Below, in pieces: positions 43,826 through 52,780 of a stretch of 64,000 nt of DNA (positions are counted from its first letter, which is position 1; every line of letters begins with the position of its first letter). Source of the DNA: Thermodesulfobium acidiphilum (GTDB taxonomy: Bacteria > Thermodesulfobiota > Thermodesulfobiia > Thermodesulfobiales > Thermodesulfobiaceae); NCBI RefSeq assembly GCF_003057965.1, contig NZ_CP020921.1, forward strand, positions 436,501 to 500,500, in the 5' to 3' direction. The notes beneath the pieces are model-generated. The model saw nothing but the letters and a program-made list of their open reading frames with translations. It did no database searches and was not told where the DNA came from. The translations under genes and the position numbers were made by a program.

Positions 43826-43939
43826 ATGAAGGTTCGTGCGTCAGTAAAAAGAATATGTGAAAAATGTAAGATTATCAAGCGAAAAGGGATAGTAAGGGTA
43901 ATTTGTGAAAACCCTCGCCATAAACAGCGACAAGGATAA
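43826..43939 (+). CDS. rpmJ: 50S ribosomal protein L36
   Basis: 37 residues ([21 protein letters not shown]... ending PRHKQRQG). Zinc ligands C11, C14, C27 and H32 are present (C+ form). AGGAGG is 9 nt before ATG. Position between infA and rpsM is standard. Confidence 0.97.
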   Translation: MKVRASVKRICEKCKIIKRKGIVRVICENPRHKQRQG

Positions 43940-43951
43940 GGAGGTTAGTTA

Positions 43952-44323
43952 ATGGCTAGAATTGCTGGAGTAGACCTGGCTGAGAACAAGAAAGTCTGGG
44001 TTGCACTGACCTATATTTATGGTATAGGAAAGCCCCTTGCTTTTAAAATTCTTAATGCTACCGGAGTAGATCCCGAAAAGAGAATAAAAGAGTTATCCGA
44101 AGAGGAAATTATAAAGTTAAGAGATGAGGTAGAAAAAAACTATAAGGTTGAAGGCGATCTAAGAAGGGAAGTTGCTCAGAATATACGCAGACTGATTGAC
44201 CTTGGTACATATAGAGGTTTAAGGCACAGAAGAGGACTTCCAGTTAGAGGGCAAAGAACAAGGACAAATGCAAGAACGAGAAAAGGTCCTAAGCGCTTGA
44301 TTGGCGCTAAAAAGAAAAAGTAA
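43952..44323 (+). CDS. rpsM: 30S ribosomal protein S13
   Basis: 123 residues: [75 protein letters not shown] upstream. Confidence 0.97.
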   Translation: MARIAGVDLAENKKVWVALTYIYGIGKPLAFKILNATGVDPEKRIKELSEEEIIKLRDEVEKNYKVEGDLRREVAQNIRRLIDLGTYRGLRHRRGLPVRGQRTRTNARTRKGPKRLIGAKKKK

Positions 44324-44356
44324 AAATTTTTTAATTAACTTTAAGGAGGTATTGAG

Positions 44357-44761
44357 TTGGCAAGAAAGGGTAAAGCTCAAACACAAACCCGAGTGAAGAA
44401 AAAAGAGAAGAAAAATGTATTGTACGGGATAGCTCATATTCATTCAACTTTCAATAATACTATTATAGCGATTTCAGATAAGCAAGGTGCCTTGATTTCG
44501 TGGGGCAGTGGAGGTACGGCAGGATTTAAGGGAACTAAAAAGGGTACGCCTTATGCCGCCCAGCTTGCTGCAGAAGTAGTTGCGAAAAAAGCAATGGATC
44601 ATGGAATGAAACAGGTGGACGTATACGTTAAAGGTCCCGGGCCAGGCAGAGAGACTGCAATTCGTTCTTTGCTGGCTGCAGGCCTTTCAATTGAGATGAT
44701 TAAGGATGTTACGCCTATTCCTCATAATGGGTGTCGTCCGCCTAAACGCAGAAGGGTATAG
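44357..44761 (+). CDS. rpsK: 30S ribosomal protein S11
   Basis: 134 residues: [49 protein letters not shown] and the C-terminal [21 protein letters not shown] start 6 nt after AAGGAGGT. Confidence 0.97.
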   Translation: MARKGKAQTQTRVKKKEKKNVLYGIAHIHSTFNNTIIAISDKQGALISWGSGGTAGFKGTKKGTPYAAQLAAEVVAKKAMDHGMKQVDVYVKGPGPGRETAIRSLLAAGLSIEMIKDVTPIPHNGCRPPKRRRV

Positions 44762-44775
44762 GAGGTAAAACACTA

Positions 44776-45402
44776 ATGAGCAGATATACTGGCGCTGTGT
44801 GTAGACTTTGTAGAAGAGAGGGCATGAAACTTTTTCTAAAAGGAGATAGGTGCTTGTCTGAAAAGTGCTCTTTCGATAAGCGTCCAACTCCACCAGGAAT
44901 GCATATTAATACGAGAATAAAGACTTCAGAGTACGGATTGCGTTTGAGGGAAAAACAGAGAATGAAGCGTTTTTATGGCTTGATTGGCGAAAGACAGTTT
45001 AGAAGATATGTTGAGCTTGCTGAAAAAATGGGTGGTGTTACTGGAGATAACCTTTATTTTTTACTAGAAAGAAGACTCGATAACGTTTTATACAGGTCTG
45101 GTTTCGCTTCAAGTCGTCAAGAGGCAAGACAGATGATCTCTCATGGGCACTTCAACGTTAACTCTCGTAAAGTTAGTATACCATCTTATAGAGTTAAACC
45201 AGGAGATGTTATTTCTGTAAGGGAAAATAGTAGAGAACTTTTTAGCTCAGAATATGTTGAAGTTATAAAAGAGAGAACTCCTGCTCCTTGGATTTATGTT
45301 GATTATGACAAATTAGAAATCAAGTTTGATAGACTTCCTCAGCGTGAAGAACTTGATGTGCCTATCAGAGAAAATCTAATTATCGAGTTCTATTCTCGAT
45401 AG
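44776..45402 (+). CDS. rpsD: 30S ribosomal protein S4 (zinc form)
   Basis: 208 residues with N-terminal Cys set C9, C12, C26 and C31, plus the S4 domain RRLDNVLYRSGFASSRQEARQMISHGHFNVN. Primary 16S-binding assembly protein. AGGAGGTAAA site. Confidence 0.97.
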   Translation: MSRYTGAVCRLCRREGMKLFLKGDRCLSEKCSFDKRPTPPGMHINTRIKTSEYGLRLREKQRMKRFYGLIGERQFRRYVELAEKMGGVTGDNLYFLLERRLDNVLYRSGFASSRQEARQMISHGHFNVNSRKVSIPSYRVKPGDVISVRENSRELFSSEYVEVIKERTPAPWIYVDYDKLEIKFDRLPQREELDVPIRENLIIEFYSR

Positions 45403-45417
45403 AAGAGGAGGAGTCCT

Positions 45418-46443
45418 TTGTTTGGGTCAAAGGAAAGTTATAAACTAGAAATTAAAGAACAACTGGAAATTGAAAATGGTGGTAAATATAGCAAATTTGT
45501 TCTAGAACCATTGCCACCAGGTTATGGTGTTACAATTGGTAATGCCTTAAGAAGAATTCTTCTTACGTCAATTCCCGGAAGTGCTGTTATTGCTGTAAGG
45601 GTTGATGACGCACCTCATGAATATATGACTTTACCGGGCATGGTAGAAGATATTTTAGAATTTCATTTGAATTTAAAAAAGTTAGTCGTTGCCATTTTGG
45701 CTGATATTTCTGAAGAGGAAACGAGAAAACTGATTCTTGATGTTAAGGGGCCAAAAATAGTAAAGGCTTCAGATATCCAACCAAATGCTGAAGTACAGAT
45801 TATCAATAAAGACCTTTATTTGGCTACTTTGGAAGAAAATGGTGAATTAAGAGCAGAAATAACTGTAAAAAAGGGAAAAGGGTATATGTCTATTGAAAAG
45901 ATGAAGGAGAATACCCGTTGGCTATCGCCGGGTAGCATTCCTTTAGATGCTAATTTTTTACCAATTACGAGGGTAAATTATTCTGTTGAATCAACTCGTG
46001 TTGGTCAAGAAACTGATTGGGACAAACTTATATTTGAAATTTGGACTAACGGTGCTATTGAACCAGTTAATGCTCTGAGAATTGCAGCAGAAGATCTGAT
46101 ATCTTATTTTAGAATTTTTGCTGAGTATGGTACTTTTTTGGATACGCAGATGCCAGTTTCTGATTACAAAGAGATAAAAAAGGATTCTTACTTAAAGTCG
46201 CAGACAAAAATGGATTTAGAACAGTCAATAGAAGAAATTGGCCTTCAAACCAGAATTGCCAACGTTCTTAAAAGATCTGGTATATCGACTTTAGGGGACT
46301 TGATTTCAAAGACTAGAGAGGACATCTTAAACGTCCCAAGTTTTGGTAAAAAGTCGTTGGACGAACTTGAAGAAATTTTGCATGCCAAAGGTTATCGTCT
46401 TAAATCTAGCGATGAAAATGGAGGTGAAGATTTTGGGGCATAG
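45418..46443 (+). CDS. rpoA: RNA polymerase alpha subunit
   Basis: 341 residues. The N-terminal dimerisation domain has FVLEPLPPGYGVTIGNALRRILLTSIPG. The C-terminal domain (about 270-330) has LKRSGISTLGDLISKTREDILNVPSFGKKSLDELEE with helix-hairpin-helix motifs that contact UP elements and activators. TTG start after GAGGAGGAG. Overlaps rplQ by 11 nt. Confidence 0.97.
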   Translation: MFGSKESYKLEIKEQLEIENGGKYSKFVLEPLPPGYGVTIGNALRRILLTSIPGSAVIAVRVDDAPHEYMTLPGMVEDILEFHLNLKKLVVAILADISEEETRKLILDVKGPKIVKASDIQPNAEVQIINKDLYLATLEENGELRAEITVKKGKGYMSIEKMKENTRWLSPGSIPLDANFLPITRVNYSVESTRVGQETDWDKLIFEIWTNGAIEPVNALRIAAEDLISYFRIFAEYGTFLDTQMPVSDYKEIKKDSYLKSQTKMDLEQSIEEIGLQTRIANVLKRSGISTLGDLISKTREDILNVPSFGKKSLDELEEILHAKGYRLKSSDENGGEDFGA

Positions 46444-46786
46444 AATAGCACACAGAAAACTTAATATGCCAATTTCTAACAGAAAGGCATTGTTAAGGGG
46501 TTTGGCTTGTAGTCTTTTTATTAATAAAAGGATTACTACCACCTTAGCTCGCGCTAAAGAGGCCCAGAGGATTATTGAACGCATTATAACTATTTCAAAA
46601 AAAGACAATACAGCTAATAGAAGGTTAGCTTTTTCTTATTTACAATCCAAAGATGCTATAAAAGCTTTGTATAGTGAAGAACTTGATCCTGTAAGAGAAA
46701 GAAATGGCGGCTATACTAGAATTGTCAAAATTGGTCCCAGGAAAGGTGACGGGGCTGAAATGGCAGTTCTAGAAATTGTTTTCTAA
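46433..46786 (+). CDS. rplQ: 50S ribosomal protein L17
   Basis: 117 residues: HRIAHRKLNMPISNRKALLRGLACSLFINKRITTTLARAKEAQRI. TTG 46433 follows GGAGGTGA at a 5-nt spacing and matches the usual L17 start; the longer frame from 46343 belongs to the rpoA region. Confidence 0.95.
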   Translation: MGHRIAHRKLNMPISNRKALLRGLACSLFINKRITTTLARAKEAQRIIERIITISKKDNTANRRLAFSYLQSKDAIKALYSEELDPVRERNGGYTRIVKIGPRKGDGAEMAVLEIVF

Positions 46787-46857
46787 GAAATTGGAAATCT
46801 TGGAAATCGGAATATTAATGGGTCGGGGCTTATGTGCCTCGATCTTTCTCTTTTAAA

Positions 46858-47685
46858 ATGGATATTGCAGCTATAATTTCTTATGATGGCACTAACTTTC
46901 ATGGATTCCAATTGCAAAATCAGTCTAGAACTGTTCAATTAGTAATTGAAAAAGGACTTGAAAAGATATTTAAAGAAAGAATTTGTGTCGTACCTGCTGG
47001 TAGAACAGATGCTGGAGTACATGCTATAGGCCAAGTTATCTCCTTTAGGTTAGAGAAGTGCCCATTTAGTATTGAAAAATTGCAAAATATTTTAAATTAT
47101 CATTTGCCAGATGATATTAGGATTAGTGAAATGAAGATAATGTCAGGGGATTTTAACAGCAGATTTTCAGCAAAGTCAAGAGTTTATGTTTATGCTGTAA
47201 GTGCAAAAAAAGATATGTGCGCTCATTTAAACAGGTATTTTTGGAATTTAGATATCTCTCTTGAACAACTGAAGGTGCCATTGAATTTAATCCCTGAAAG
47301 GTTTTGTTTTAGGTCCTTTTCTAGAGTTTCTCGAGACAGAAAGTTGAATTTTGGTACTGTAACTTTCTCTAAGTGTATTTTTTCTGATGATTTTTTGTAT
47401 TTTATTATTGAGGCTCCATCCTTCTTGTGGCATACTGTGAGGTTTTTGTTTGGTGAAGCTGTGGCTGTAGCAATAGGCAAAAGAACTTTAGAAGATTATA
47501 AAGAAGCCTTAGAAGGAAAAAAGAGATTGGTACTTTATAAAGCTCCTCCGAAAGGATTACATCTTTGGGGAGTGAGCTACTTTGAACAAGCACTTGGAGC
47601 TCTTTGTGAAAAAAATATAATTAAAGATGGATTATGTGGTTTTTTTAAGCCCCCATCTTTCATTGACATTGTAAAATGTCCGTAA
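46858..47685 (+). CDS. truA: tRNA pseudouridine(38-40) synthase TruA
   Basis: About 275 residues. Catalytic Asp51 lies in AGRTDAGVHAIGQV; FLWHTVRFLFGEAVAVAIGK is the C-terminal signature. ATG 46858 gives MDIAAIISYDGTNFHGF, the standard start; GTG 46834 is an alternative. Neither has a clear ribosome-binding site. The gene's 3' end contains the rplM promoter. Confidence 0.93.
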   Translation: MDIAAIISYDGTNFHGFQLQNQSRTVQLVIEKGLEKIFKERICVVPAGRTDAGVHAIGQVISFRLEKCPFSIEKLQNILNYHLPDDIRISEMKIMSGDFNSRFSAKSRVYVYAVSAKKDMCAHLNRYFWNLDISLEQLKVPLNLIPERFCFRSFSRVSRDRKLNFGTVTFSKCIFSDDFLYFIIEAPSFLWHTVRFLFGEAVAVAIGKRTLEDYKEALEGKKRLVLYKAPPKGLHLWGVSYFEQALGALCEKNIIKDGLCGFFKPPSFIDIVKCP

Positions 47686-47691
47686 TATAAT
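47663..47691 (+). promoter_or_regulatory. Perfect consensus promoter of rplM-rpsI
   Basis: TTGACA (47663-47668), exactly 17 bp, TATAAT (47686-47691). It overlaps the last codons of truA, so rplM-rpsI can be expressed independently of the upstream ribosomal block. Confidence 0.8.
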
Positions 47692-47723
47692 GAGTTTTCT
47701 AAAATGTATTTAGGAGGAAGGAT

Positions 47724-48158
47724 ATGAAGACTGAGTTCCCAAATATATCTAATTCGGATAAAAAATGGTGGCTTATTGACGCAAATGGACAAACTTTAGG
47801 TCGTTTGGCTAGCAAAGTTGCAACAATCTTGAGAGGTAAACACAAACCCAGTTACTGTCCAAATTTTGATAATGGAGATTATGTAATTTTAATAAATGCG
47901 AGCAAGATTGTTGTTACCGGAAACAAGGAGAATGATAAAACTTACTATAGACATTCACAGTATCTCGGAAACTTAAAATCAGTTAACTTTAAGAAAATGA
48001 GAGTTCAAAAACCAGAGTTTATTTTGTTTCATGCAGTAAAAGGGATGTTACCAAAGGGATCGCTTGGGAGAACTATGCTTGGCAAACTTAAGATTTATAA
48101 AGATGAAAATTATAAAGAAAAGGCTCAAAAACCAGTTCTTTTGAAGCTTGAAAACTAG
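47724..48158 (+). CDS. rplM: 50S ribosomal protein L13
   Basis: 144 residues: WWLIDANGQTLGRLASKVATILRGKHKPSY, KTYYRHSQYLGNLKS and VKGMLPKGSLGRTMLGKLKIY. AGGAGGAAGG site 6 nt before ATG. Confidence 0.97.
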   Translation: MKTEFPNISNSDKKWWLIDANGQTLGRLASKVATILRGKHKPSYCPNFDNGDYVILINASKIVVTGNKENDKTYYRHSQYLGNLKSVNFKKMRVQKPEFILFHAVKGMLPKGSLGRTMLGKLKIYKDENYKEKAQKPVLLKLEN

Positions 48159-48234
48159 ATAAATTTTCTAATAAATATAATGATATGCTTTTAATACAAT
48201 TTTATTTTTATTTAACAATTTAAGGAGGAAGTTG

Positions 48235-48639
48235 ATGAATCTTAAAGAACAGGCTTTTGTTTGGGGGTTGGGAAGAAGGAAGACTTCTGTTGCGAGAGTA
48301 AGGGTATATCCTGCAGATAATGGCAAGATAATAGTTAATGGCAAAGACTACTTAGAATATTTCCCAAGAAAAACTTTACAAATAATTGTAGAAGAACCAC
48401 TAATAACAGCAGGAATTTTTGGAAAAGTAGAAGTAAGGGCAAAGATAGTTGGAGGAGGGATTTCTTCTCAGGCAGGGGCTCTTTCTCACGGTATTTCAAG
48501 GGCACTTTTCTCTCTTAATCCTGAATTAAAGATGTTGTTGAAATCTAAGGGACTATTAACAAGGGATTCAAGAATGAAAGAAAGAAGAAAATATGGTTTA
48601 CAGAAGGCAAGAAAAGCACCTCAATACTCTAAGAGATAA
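48235..48639 (+). CDS. rpsI: 30S ribosomal protein S9
   Basis: 134 residues: GLGRRKTSVARVRVYPADNGKIIVNGKDY, GGGISSQAGALSHGISRAL and the C-terminal RKYGLQKARKAPQYSKR reaching the P-site tRNA. ATG 48235 preferred over TTG 48232 given AAGGAGGAA spacing. Confidence 0.96.
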   Translation: MNLKEQAFVWGLGRRKTSVARVRVYPADNGKIIVNGKDYLEYFPRKTLQIIVEEPLITAGIFGKVEVRAKIVGGGISSQAGALSHGISRALFSLNPELKMLLKSKGLLTRDSRMKERRKYGLQKARKAPQYSKR

Positions 48640-48652
48640 TCGGGAGGAATAG

Positions 48653-49822
48653 ATGGACCGTTTCTTAAATGACAATCATATGTTAATGATTCCTGGACCA
48701 ATTACTGTTCCACCTCGAATTTTAAGAGTAAACTCAAGGCCAATGATAAATCACAGAGGGCCGGTCTTTCAGAAAATTCACGAATATTGCGTTGATGGTT
48801 TGAAAAAGATCTTTAAAACTAATGAAGGCGAAGTTTATATCTTTGCTTCAGTTGGAACTGGAGCTATGGAAGCGTGCGTTTCGAACTTTTTTAACAAAGA
48901 TGATAGGGTTTTAGTTTTGGTCAACGGTAACTTCGGTCAACGTTTTGTCCAGATTGCAAGCGCATACGGCTTAAATGTAGATGCTTTGGAATTCGTTTGG
49001 GGTCAATATGCAGACCCAGAAAAGGTAAAGGATTATTTATCAAAATATCCAAAGGGTACATATAAGGGAGTTTTGGTTCAGCATAACGAAACTTCTACAG
49101 CTATACTAAACGATCTTGAAAAACTTTCACCGATCATAAAGGAACATGGAGCTCTGTTTGTGGTTGATTCAATTAGTGGCATGGTTGCAGCGCCTTTTGA
49201 GATGGATAAGTGGAAGGTGGATGTAGTAGCTGCAGCTTCTCAAAAGGCTTTTGGTTGTCCTCCTGGAATTAGTATTCTTGGAGTATCTAAAGAGGCTCTT
49301 AATAGAGCAAATAATTCTAACTTGCCAAGATTTTATTTTGATGTCAGAAAATATCATGAATCATATAAAAAGGGGCAACCTCCCTTTACAGCACCTATTT
49401 CGCTTTACTTTTCACTTGAAGAATCTATAAAGATGATTTTTGAAGAAGGTCTCGAAAACTTCCAGAAGAGACATATTGTTTTAAGGGATTCTGTAAGAAG
49501 TGCTGTAAAGGCTCTTGGTTTGAAACTGGTGTCGGATGACAGCTGTGCAAGTCCTGTGGTTACGGGCGTTTTTGCTCCTGAAGGAATCAATCCTCAAGAT
49601 ATTATAAATACAATGAGAAAAGATTTTGGAATAGTTCTTGCAGGCGGTCAATCGCAGTTTAAAGGTAAAATATTTAGGATTGGCCATTTAGGTTTTATAG
49701 GAGCTACAGAAATATTTTCAACCTTTGCAGCTCTTGAACTAACTCTTGATAAACTGGGATATAAGTTTGAAAAAGGTGTATCAGTTAAGGCAGCACAGAA
49801 AGTTTTTGAGGAGAGAATGTAA
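48653..49822 (+). CDS. Class V aminotransferase (alanine-glyoxylate/serine-pyruvate type; probable phosphoserine aminotransferase)
   Basis: 389-residue PLP enzyme. MIPGPITVPPRIL, ASVGTGAMEACVSN, VDSISGMVAAPFEMDKW and the PLP lysine K198 in AAASQKAFGCPPG are visible. The subfamily covers alanine-glyoxylate and serine-glyoxylate/pyruvate transaminases and the archaeal-type phosphoserine transaminases. Because its stop directly abuts serA, conversion of 3-phosphohydroxypyruvate to phosphoserine is the best inference. GGGAGG site upstream. Confidence 0.85.
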   Translation: MDRFLNDNHMLMIPGPITVPPRILRVNSRPMINHRGPVFQKIHEYCVDGLKKIFKTNEGEVYIFASVGTGAMEACVSNFFNKDDRVLVLVNGNFGQRFVQIASAYGLNVDALEFVWGQYADPEKVKDYLSKYPKGTYKGVLVQHNETSTAILNDLEKLSPIIKEHGALFVVDSISGMVAAPFEMDKWKVDVVAAASQKAFGCPPGISILGVSKEALNRANNSNLPRFYFDVRKYHESYKKGQPPFTAPISLYFSLEESIKMIFEEGLENFQKRHIVLRDSVRSAVKALGLKLVSDDSCASPVVTGVFAPEGINPQDIINTMRKDFGIVLAGGQSQFKGKIFRIGHLGFIGATEIFSTFAALELTLDKLGYKFEKGVSVKAAQKVFEERM

Positions 49823-51409
49823 ATGAATGAAAAGATATTGGTAGCTGACGAGGTTTCTCAACTTGGTATAAGAAGGTTGGAGTCTGCAGGTTTTCAGGTA
49901 GACATTAAAACTGGACTTTCGGAAGATGAACTTGCCGACACTATAGTAGACTATAATGCTATTATTATAAGATCTTCAACGAGAATTACTGAAAAGATTC
50001 TTTCTAAAGCCAGAAATCTTAAAATAATTGGCAGGGCTGGCGTTGGAGTTGATAATATAAACGTGGAGGCTGCCACGAAATATGGGATAGTTGTAATTAA
50101 CTCTCCTGAAGGAAACATTATTTCGGCTGCCGAACATACTTTTGGTTTGATAATTTCCCTCCTCAGAAATATTCCTCAGGCAGATAGGTCTGTTAGGAAT
50201 CTCGAATGGAAGAGGAACAAGTTTACAGGTCATGAACTTTATAGGAAAACAATAGGAATTATTGGTCTAGGAAAGGTTGGAAGTAATGTTGTAAAGTATG
50301 CAAAGGCATTCGGAATGAAAGTAATTGGATATGATCCTTATATAACTCTTGATAGGGCAAAGGAAATGGGCATTATACTTATGTCCCTTGATGAGGTTTT
50401 TAAAGAAGCTGATATTGTAACTCTTCATGTCCCAAAAACAAAAGACACATATCATCTAGTTAATAAAGAAAGAATTAACCTGATGAAAAAGGGATCTTAT
50501 ATTATTAATGCTGCTAGGGGTGGAGTTGTTGATGAAGATGCTGTTGCAGATGCTCTTAAGTCAGGTCATTTAGCTGGAGCTGCTTCTGATGTTTTTGAGA
50601 CCGAGCCTATTTTGGCTGATAATCCATATATTTCTATAGAAAATACTGTTTTGACTCCACATATTGGAGCTGCTACCAAAGAAGCTCAGATAAATGTTAT
50701 ACTTGATGTAGTGGATCAGATTATTGCTTTTTTCGATGGCAGGATTCCTCATGGTGCGGTTAATTTGCCTGCTTTTAGAGGAGTGTCTGATGATTTATTG
50801 CCATGGATTGATTTAGCTGAAAGACTGGGAAAATTTATTAAAGATCTGGTTTCTGATAGAGTAAATAAGATTGAGATTGTATATTATGGAGATATTGCTA
50901 AGAAAAATGTCAATTCAGTATCAATTAGCGTACTTAAAGGGTACTTGATAAAAATAAAGGGTAATCATGTTAGTTTTGTTAACGCACTGTCGCTTGCAAA
51001 TGAACTTGGTATCAAGTATACAGAGATAAAAGAGTCAGAGGATGTTGACTTTAAGAGTTTGATAACAGTTAGAGTTTTAACTGATTCTGGCGTTAGATCA
51101 GTTTCTGGAACAATACTATCTGATCAAAAACCAAGAATAATAGAAATAGATTCCTATCGAGTTGATGCCTTCCCAGAGGGCTATCTTTTGGTTTCCAGAC
51201 ATAGAGATAAGCCTGGTATAATAGGGCGATTTGGGACAATTTTAGGAAGGAACAACATTAATATTGCAGGAATGCAACTTGGAAGAAATTTGACCAGTGG
51301 CCTGGCTGTAATGATTTTAAGCGTTGATTCTGAGGTTAATGATGATGTGCTTAGTGAATTAATAAGCGGAGGGGATATTGAAGAGCTTAGGTCAATTTTC
51401 CTTTCATGA
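49823..51409 (+). CDS. serA: D-3-phosphoglycerate dehydrogenase
   Basis: 528-residue NAD-dependent enzyme, first step of serine synthesis. The catalytic/Rossmann half has GRAGVGVDNINVEAAT, GIIGLGKVGSNVVKYAKAFGM and AARGGVVDEDAV, with the catalytic His in LTPHIGAATKEAQ. The C-terminal half carries the intervening (ASB-type) domain and an ACT domain (RDKPGIIGRFGTILGRNNINIAGMQLGR), so serine feedback inhibition is likely. Starts immediately after the aminotransferase stop. Confidence 0.95.
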   Translation: MNEKILVADEVSQLGIRRLESAGFQVDIKTGLSEDELADTIVDYNAIIIRSSTRITEKILSKARNLKIIGRAGVGVDNINVEAATKYGIVVINSPEGNIISAAEHTFGLIISLLRNIPQADRSVRNLEWKRNKFTGHELYRKTIGIIGLGKVGSNVVKYAKAFGMKVIGYDPYITLDRAKEMGIILMSLDEVFKEADIVTLHVPKTKDTYHLVNKERINLMKKGSYIINAARGGVVDEDAVADALKSGHLAGAASDVFETEPILADNPYISIENTVLTPHIGAATKEAQINVILDVVDQIIAFFDGRIPHGAVNLPAFRGVSDDLLPWIDLAERLGKFIKDLVSDRVNKIEIVYYGDIAKKNVNSVSISVLKGYLIKIKGNHVSFVNALSLANELGIKYTEIKESEDVDFKSLITVRVLTDSGVRSVSGTILSDQKPRIIEIDSYRVDAFPEGYLLVSRHRDKPGIIGRFGTILGRNNINIAGMQLGRNLTSGLAVMILSVDSEVNDDVLSELISGGDIEELRSIFLS

Positions 51410-52035
51410 GAATATATTTAATTAGACATGGCGAAACTAAATGGAATAAGGAAAGCAGGTATCAGGGGGTAAAAGACATACCTCTTTCTGAAATTGGTTT
51501 AGAGCAAGTAAAAAAGCTTGGAATGTATTTTTCTAATTTGCCCTTAGATATAATAGTTTCCTCTCCGTTAAGCAGGACAAAAGAAACAGCAAATTCTATT
51601 GTCAAATTTTATCCAAAAAAATTGCAAGTTTTTTATGATGATAGATTTTTAGAGATATCACATGGCTTATGGGAAGGAAAAGTTGTAGCTGAAGTAAAGG
51701 AAGAATTTAAGGAGATTTATAATTTTTGGAAGGTAAAGCCTTACGAGGCAAAAATGCCTGAAGGTGAAGGCTTGCATGATGTGTCTTTGAGAGCTACTAG
51801 CGCTTTTAAGGAATGGGTAAATAAATATAGAGAAAAGGATATTGCTTTTGTTACACATGATGTAGTGATAAGGGTCATTTTGATGGACATATTTTCTCTT
51901 CCTTATGACTTCTTTTGGAAATTCAAGCTTGCAAATGCTGGCATAAACGTTCTTGAATATGATGAAGAATTTAAACTACTGTCGATAAATCTAATCTGCC
52001 ATCTAAATGAATTTAGTGCAGAGGGCGTGATTTAA
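51406..52035 (+). CDS. Histidine phosphatase family protein (probable metal-independent phosphoserine phosphatase)
   Basis: 209 residues of the phosphoglycerate-mutase-like superfamily. The phosphohistidine site RHGETKWN (H8) and the second His in FVTHDVVIR are present. The family includes mutases, CobC and the PspA-type phosphoserine phosphatase described in Hydrogenobacter. ATGA overlap with serA, downstream of an aminotransferase, favours the phosphoserine phosphatase role. It should be cytosolic and cofactor-independent. Confidence 0.8.
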   Translation: MRIYLIRHGETKWNKESRYQGVKDIPLSEIGLEQVKKLGMYFSNLPLDIIVSSPLSRTKETANSIVKFYPKKLQVFYDDRFLEISHGLWEGKVVAEVKEEFKEIYNFWKVKPYEAKMPEGEGLHDVSLRATSAFKEWVNKYREKDIAFVTHDVVIRVILMDIFSLPYDFFWKFKLANAGINVLEYDEEFKLLSINLICHLNEFSAEGVI

Positions 52036-52719
52036 TTAAGATTTCATAGAACTTCACTACTCTTGGGTGAAGATTGTGTTAGGAAGATAAAAAAATCAAG
52101 AATTGCAATCTGTGGTCTTGGAGGGGTTGGGGGATTTGCCTTGGAATCTCTTGCAAGATTGGGAATCGGAGGTTTCTTTCTAGTTGATGATGATAGGTTT
52201 GAAATAACCAATCTAAATAGGCAAATTTTGTCGAATTTTGACAACATTGGCAAACTGAAAGTTGAAGAAGCAATAAAGAGGTTGAAGTTAATAAGTGACT
52301 GTGATGTTGTTGTTTCAGAAAGTAGAGTTCAAGATGCTATTTATGAGATTGAAAAATTCGAACCAGATGTAATTATTGATGCTATAGACGATCTGGAAGC
52401 AAAGGTATTACTGATCAAACGTTTTTATAAAAAAATTAATATTATAGTTAGTGCAGGAGCTGGAAATAGAGTAGATCCTACAATGGTAACCTATGCAGAT
52501 CTTTCAAAGACATCTAATTGTTCTATTGCTAGAATTCTTAGGAAAAAACTTAAAAGTTTTGGAATTGTTTCGGGAATTAACGTTGTCTTCTCTAAAGAGA
52601 TTCCAAAAAAAGAGCTTAATAATTCGAATATTATTTCGAGCGCAGTTTTTGTGCCTATGGCTTTTGGCACTTTAATTTCTTATTTAACTTATAAATTTAT
52701 TTGTAATAATATGGATTAA
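52036..52719 (+). CDS. tcdA: TcdA/CsdL-like E1 (ThiF-family) enzyme, start codon unclear
   Basis: ThiF/MoeB superfamily protein with GLGGVGGFALESLARLGIG, LVDDDRFEITNLNRQ and SAGAGNRVDP. It resembles the tRNA cyclic-t6A-forming TcdA (YgdL/YrvM). The first canonical start is TTG 52063. The nine codons before it read LRFHRTSLL, the conserved family N-terminus, and begin at 52036, directly after the in-frame TAA ending the previous gene. None of them is ATG, GTG or TTG. Coordinates include this segment; initiation may be at TTA 52036 or, with a truncated N-terminus, at 52063. Confidence 0.8.
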   Translation, partial: LRFHRTSLLLGEDCVRKIKKSRIAICGLGGVGGFALESLARLGIGGFFLVDDDRFEITNLNRQILSNFDNIGKLKVEEAIKRLKLISDCDVVVSESRVQDAIYEIEKFEPDVIIDAIDDLEAKVLLIKRFYKKINIIVSAGAGNRVDPTMVTYADLSKTSNCSIARILRKKLKSFGIVSGINVVFSKEIPKKELNNSNIISSAVFVPMAFGTLISYLTYKFICNNMD

Positions 52720-52740
52720 ACTATTTTTTTTATAATGTGA

Positions 52741-52760
52741 TATAATCACTTTTTGTGATT
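52741..52760 (+). promoter_or_regulatory. speD leader: TATAAT and alternative GTGAT/ATCAC hairpins
   Basis: Two TATAAT elements (52731-52736, 52741-52746) lie upstream of speD. GTGAT (52737-52741) - ATCAC (52745-52749) - GTGAT (52755-52759) are three alternating complementary blocks, so two mutually exclusive small hairpins or an operator dyad are possible. No convincing -35 box was found. Confidence 0.3.
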
Positions 52761-52780
52761 CGTTTTAGGAGGTAAAAGCT

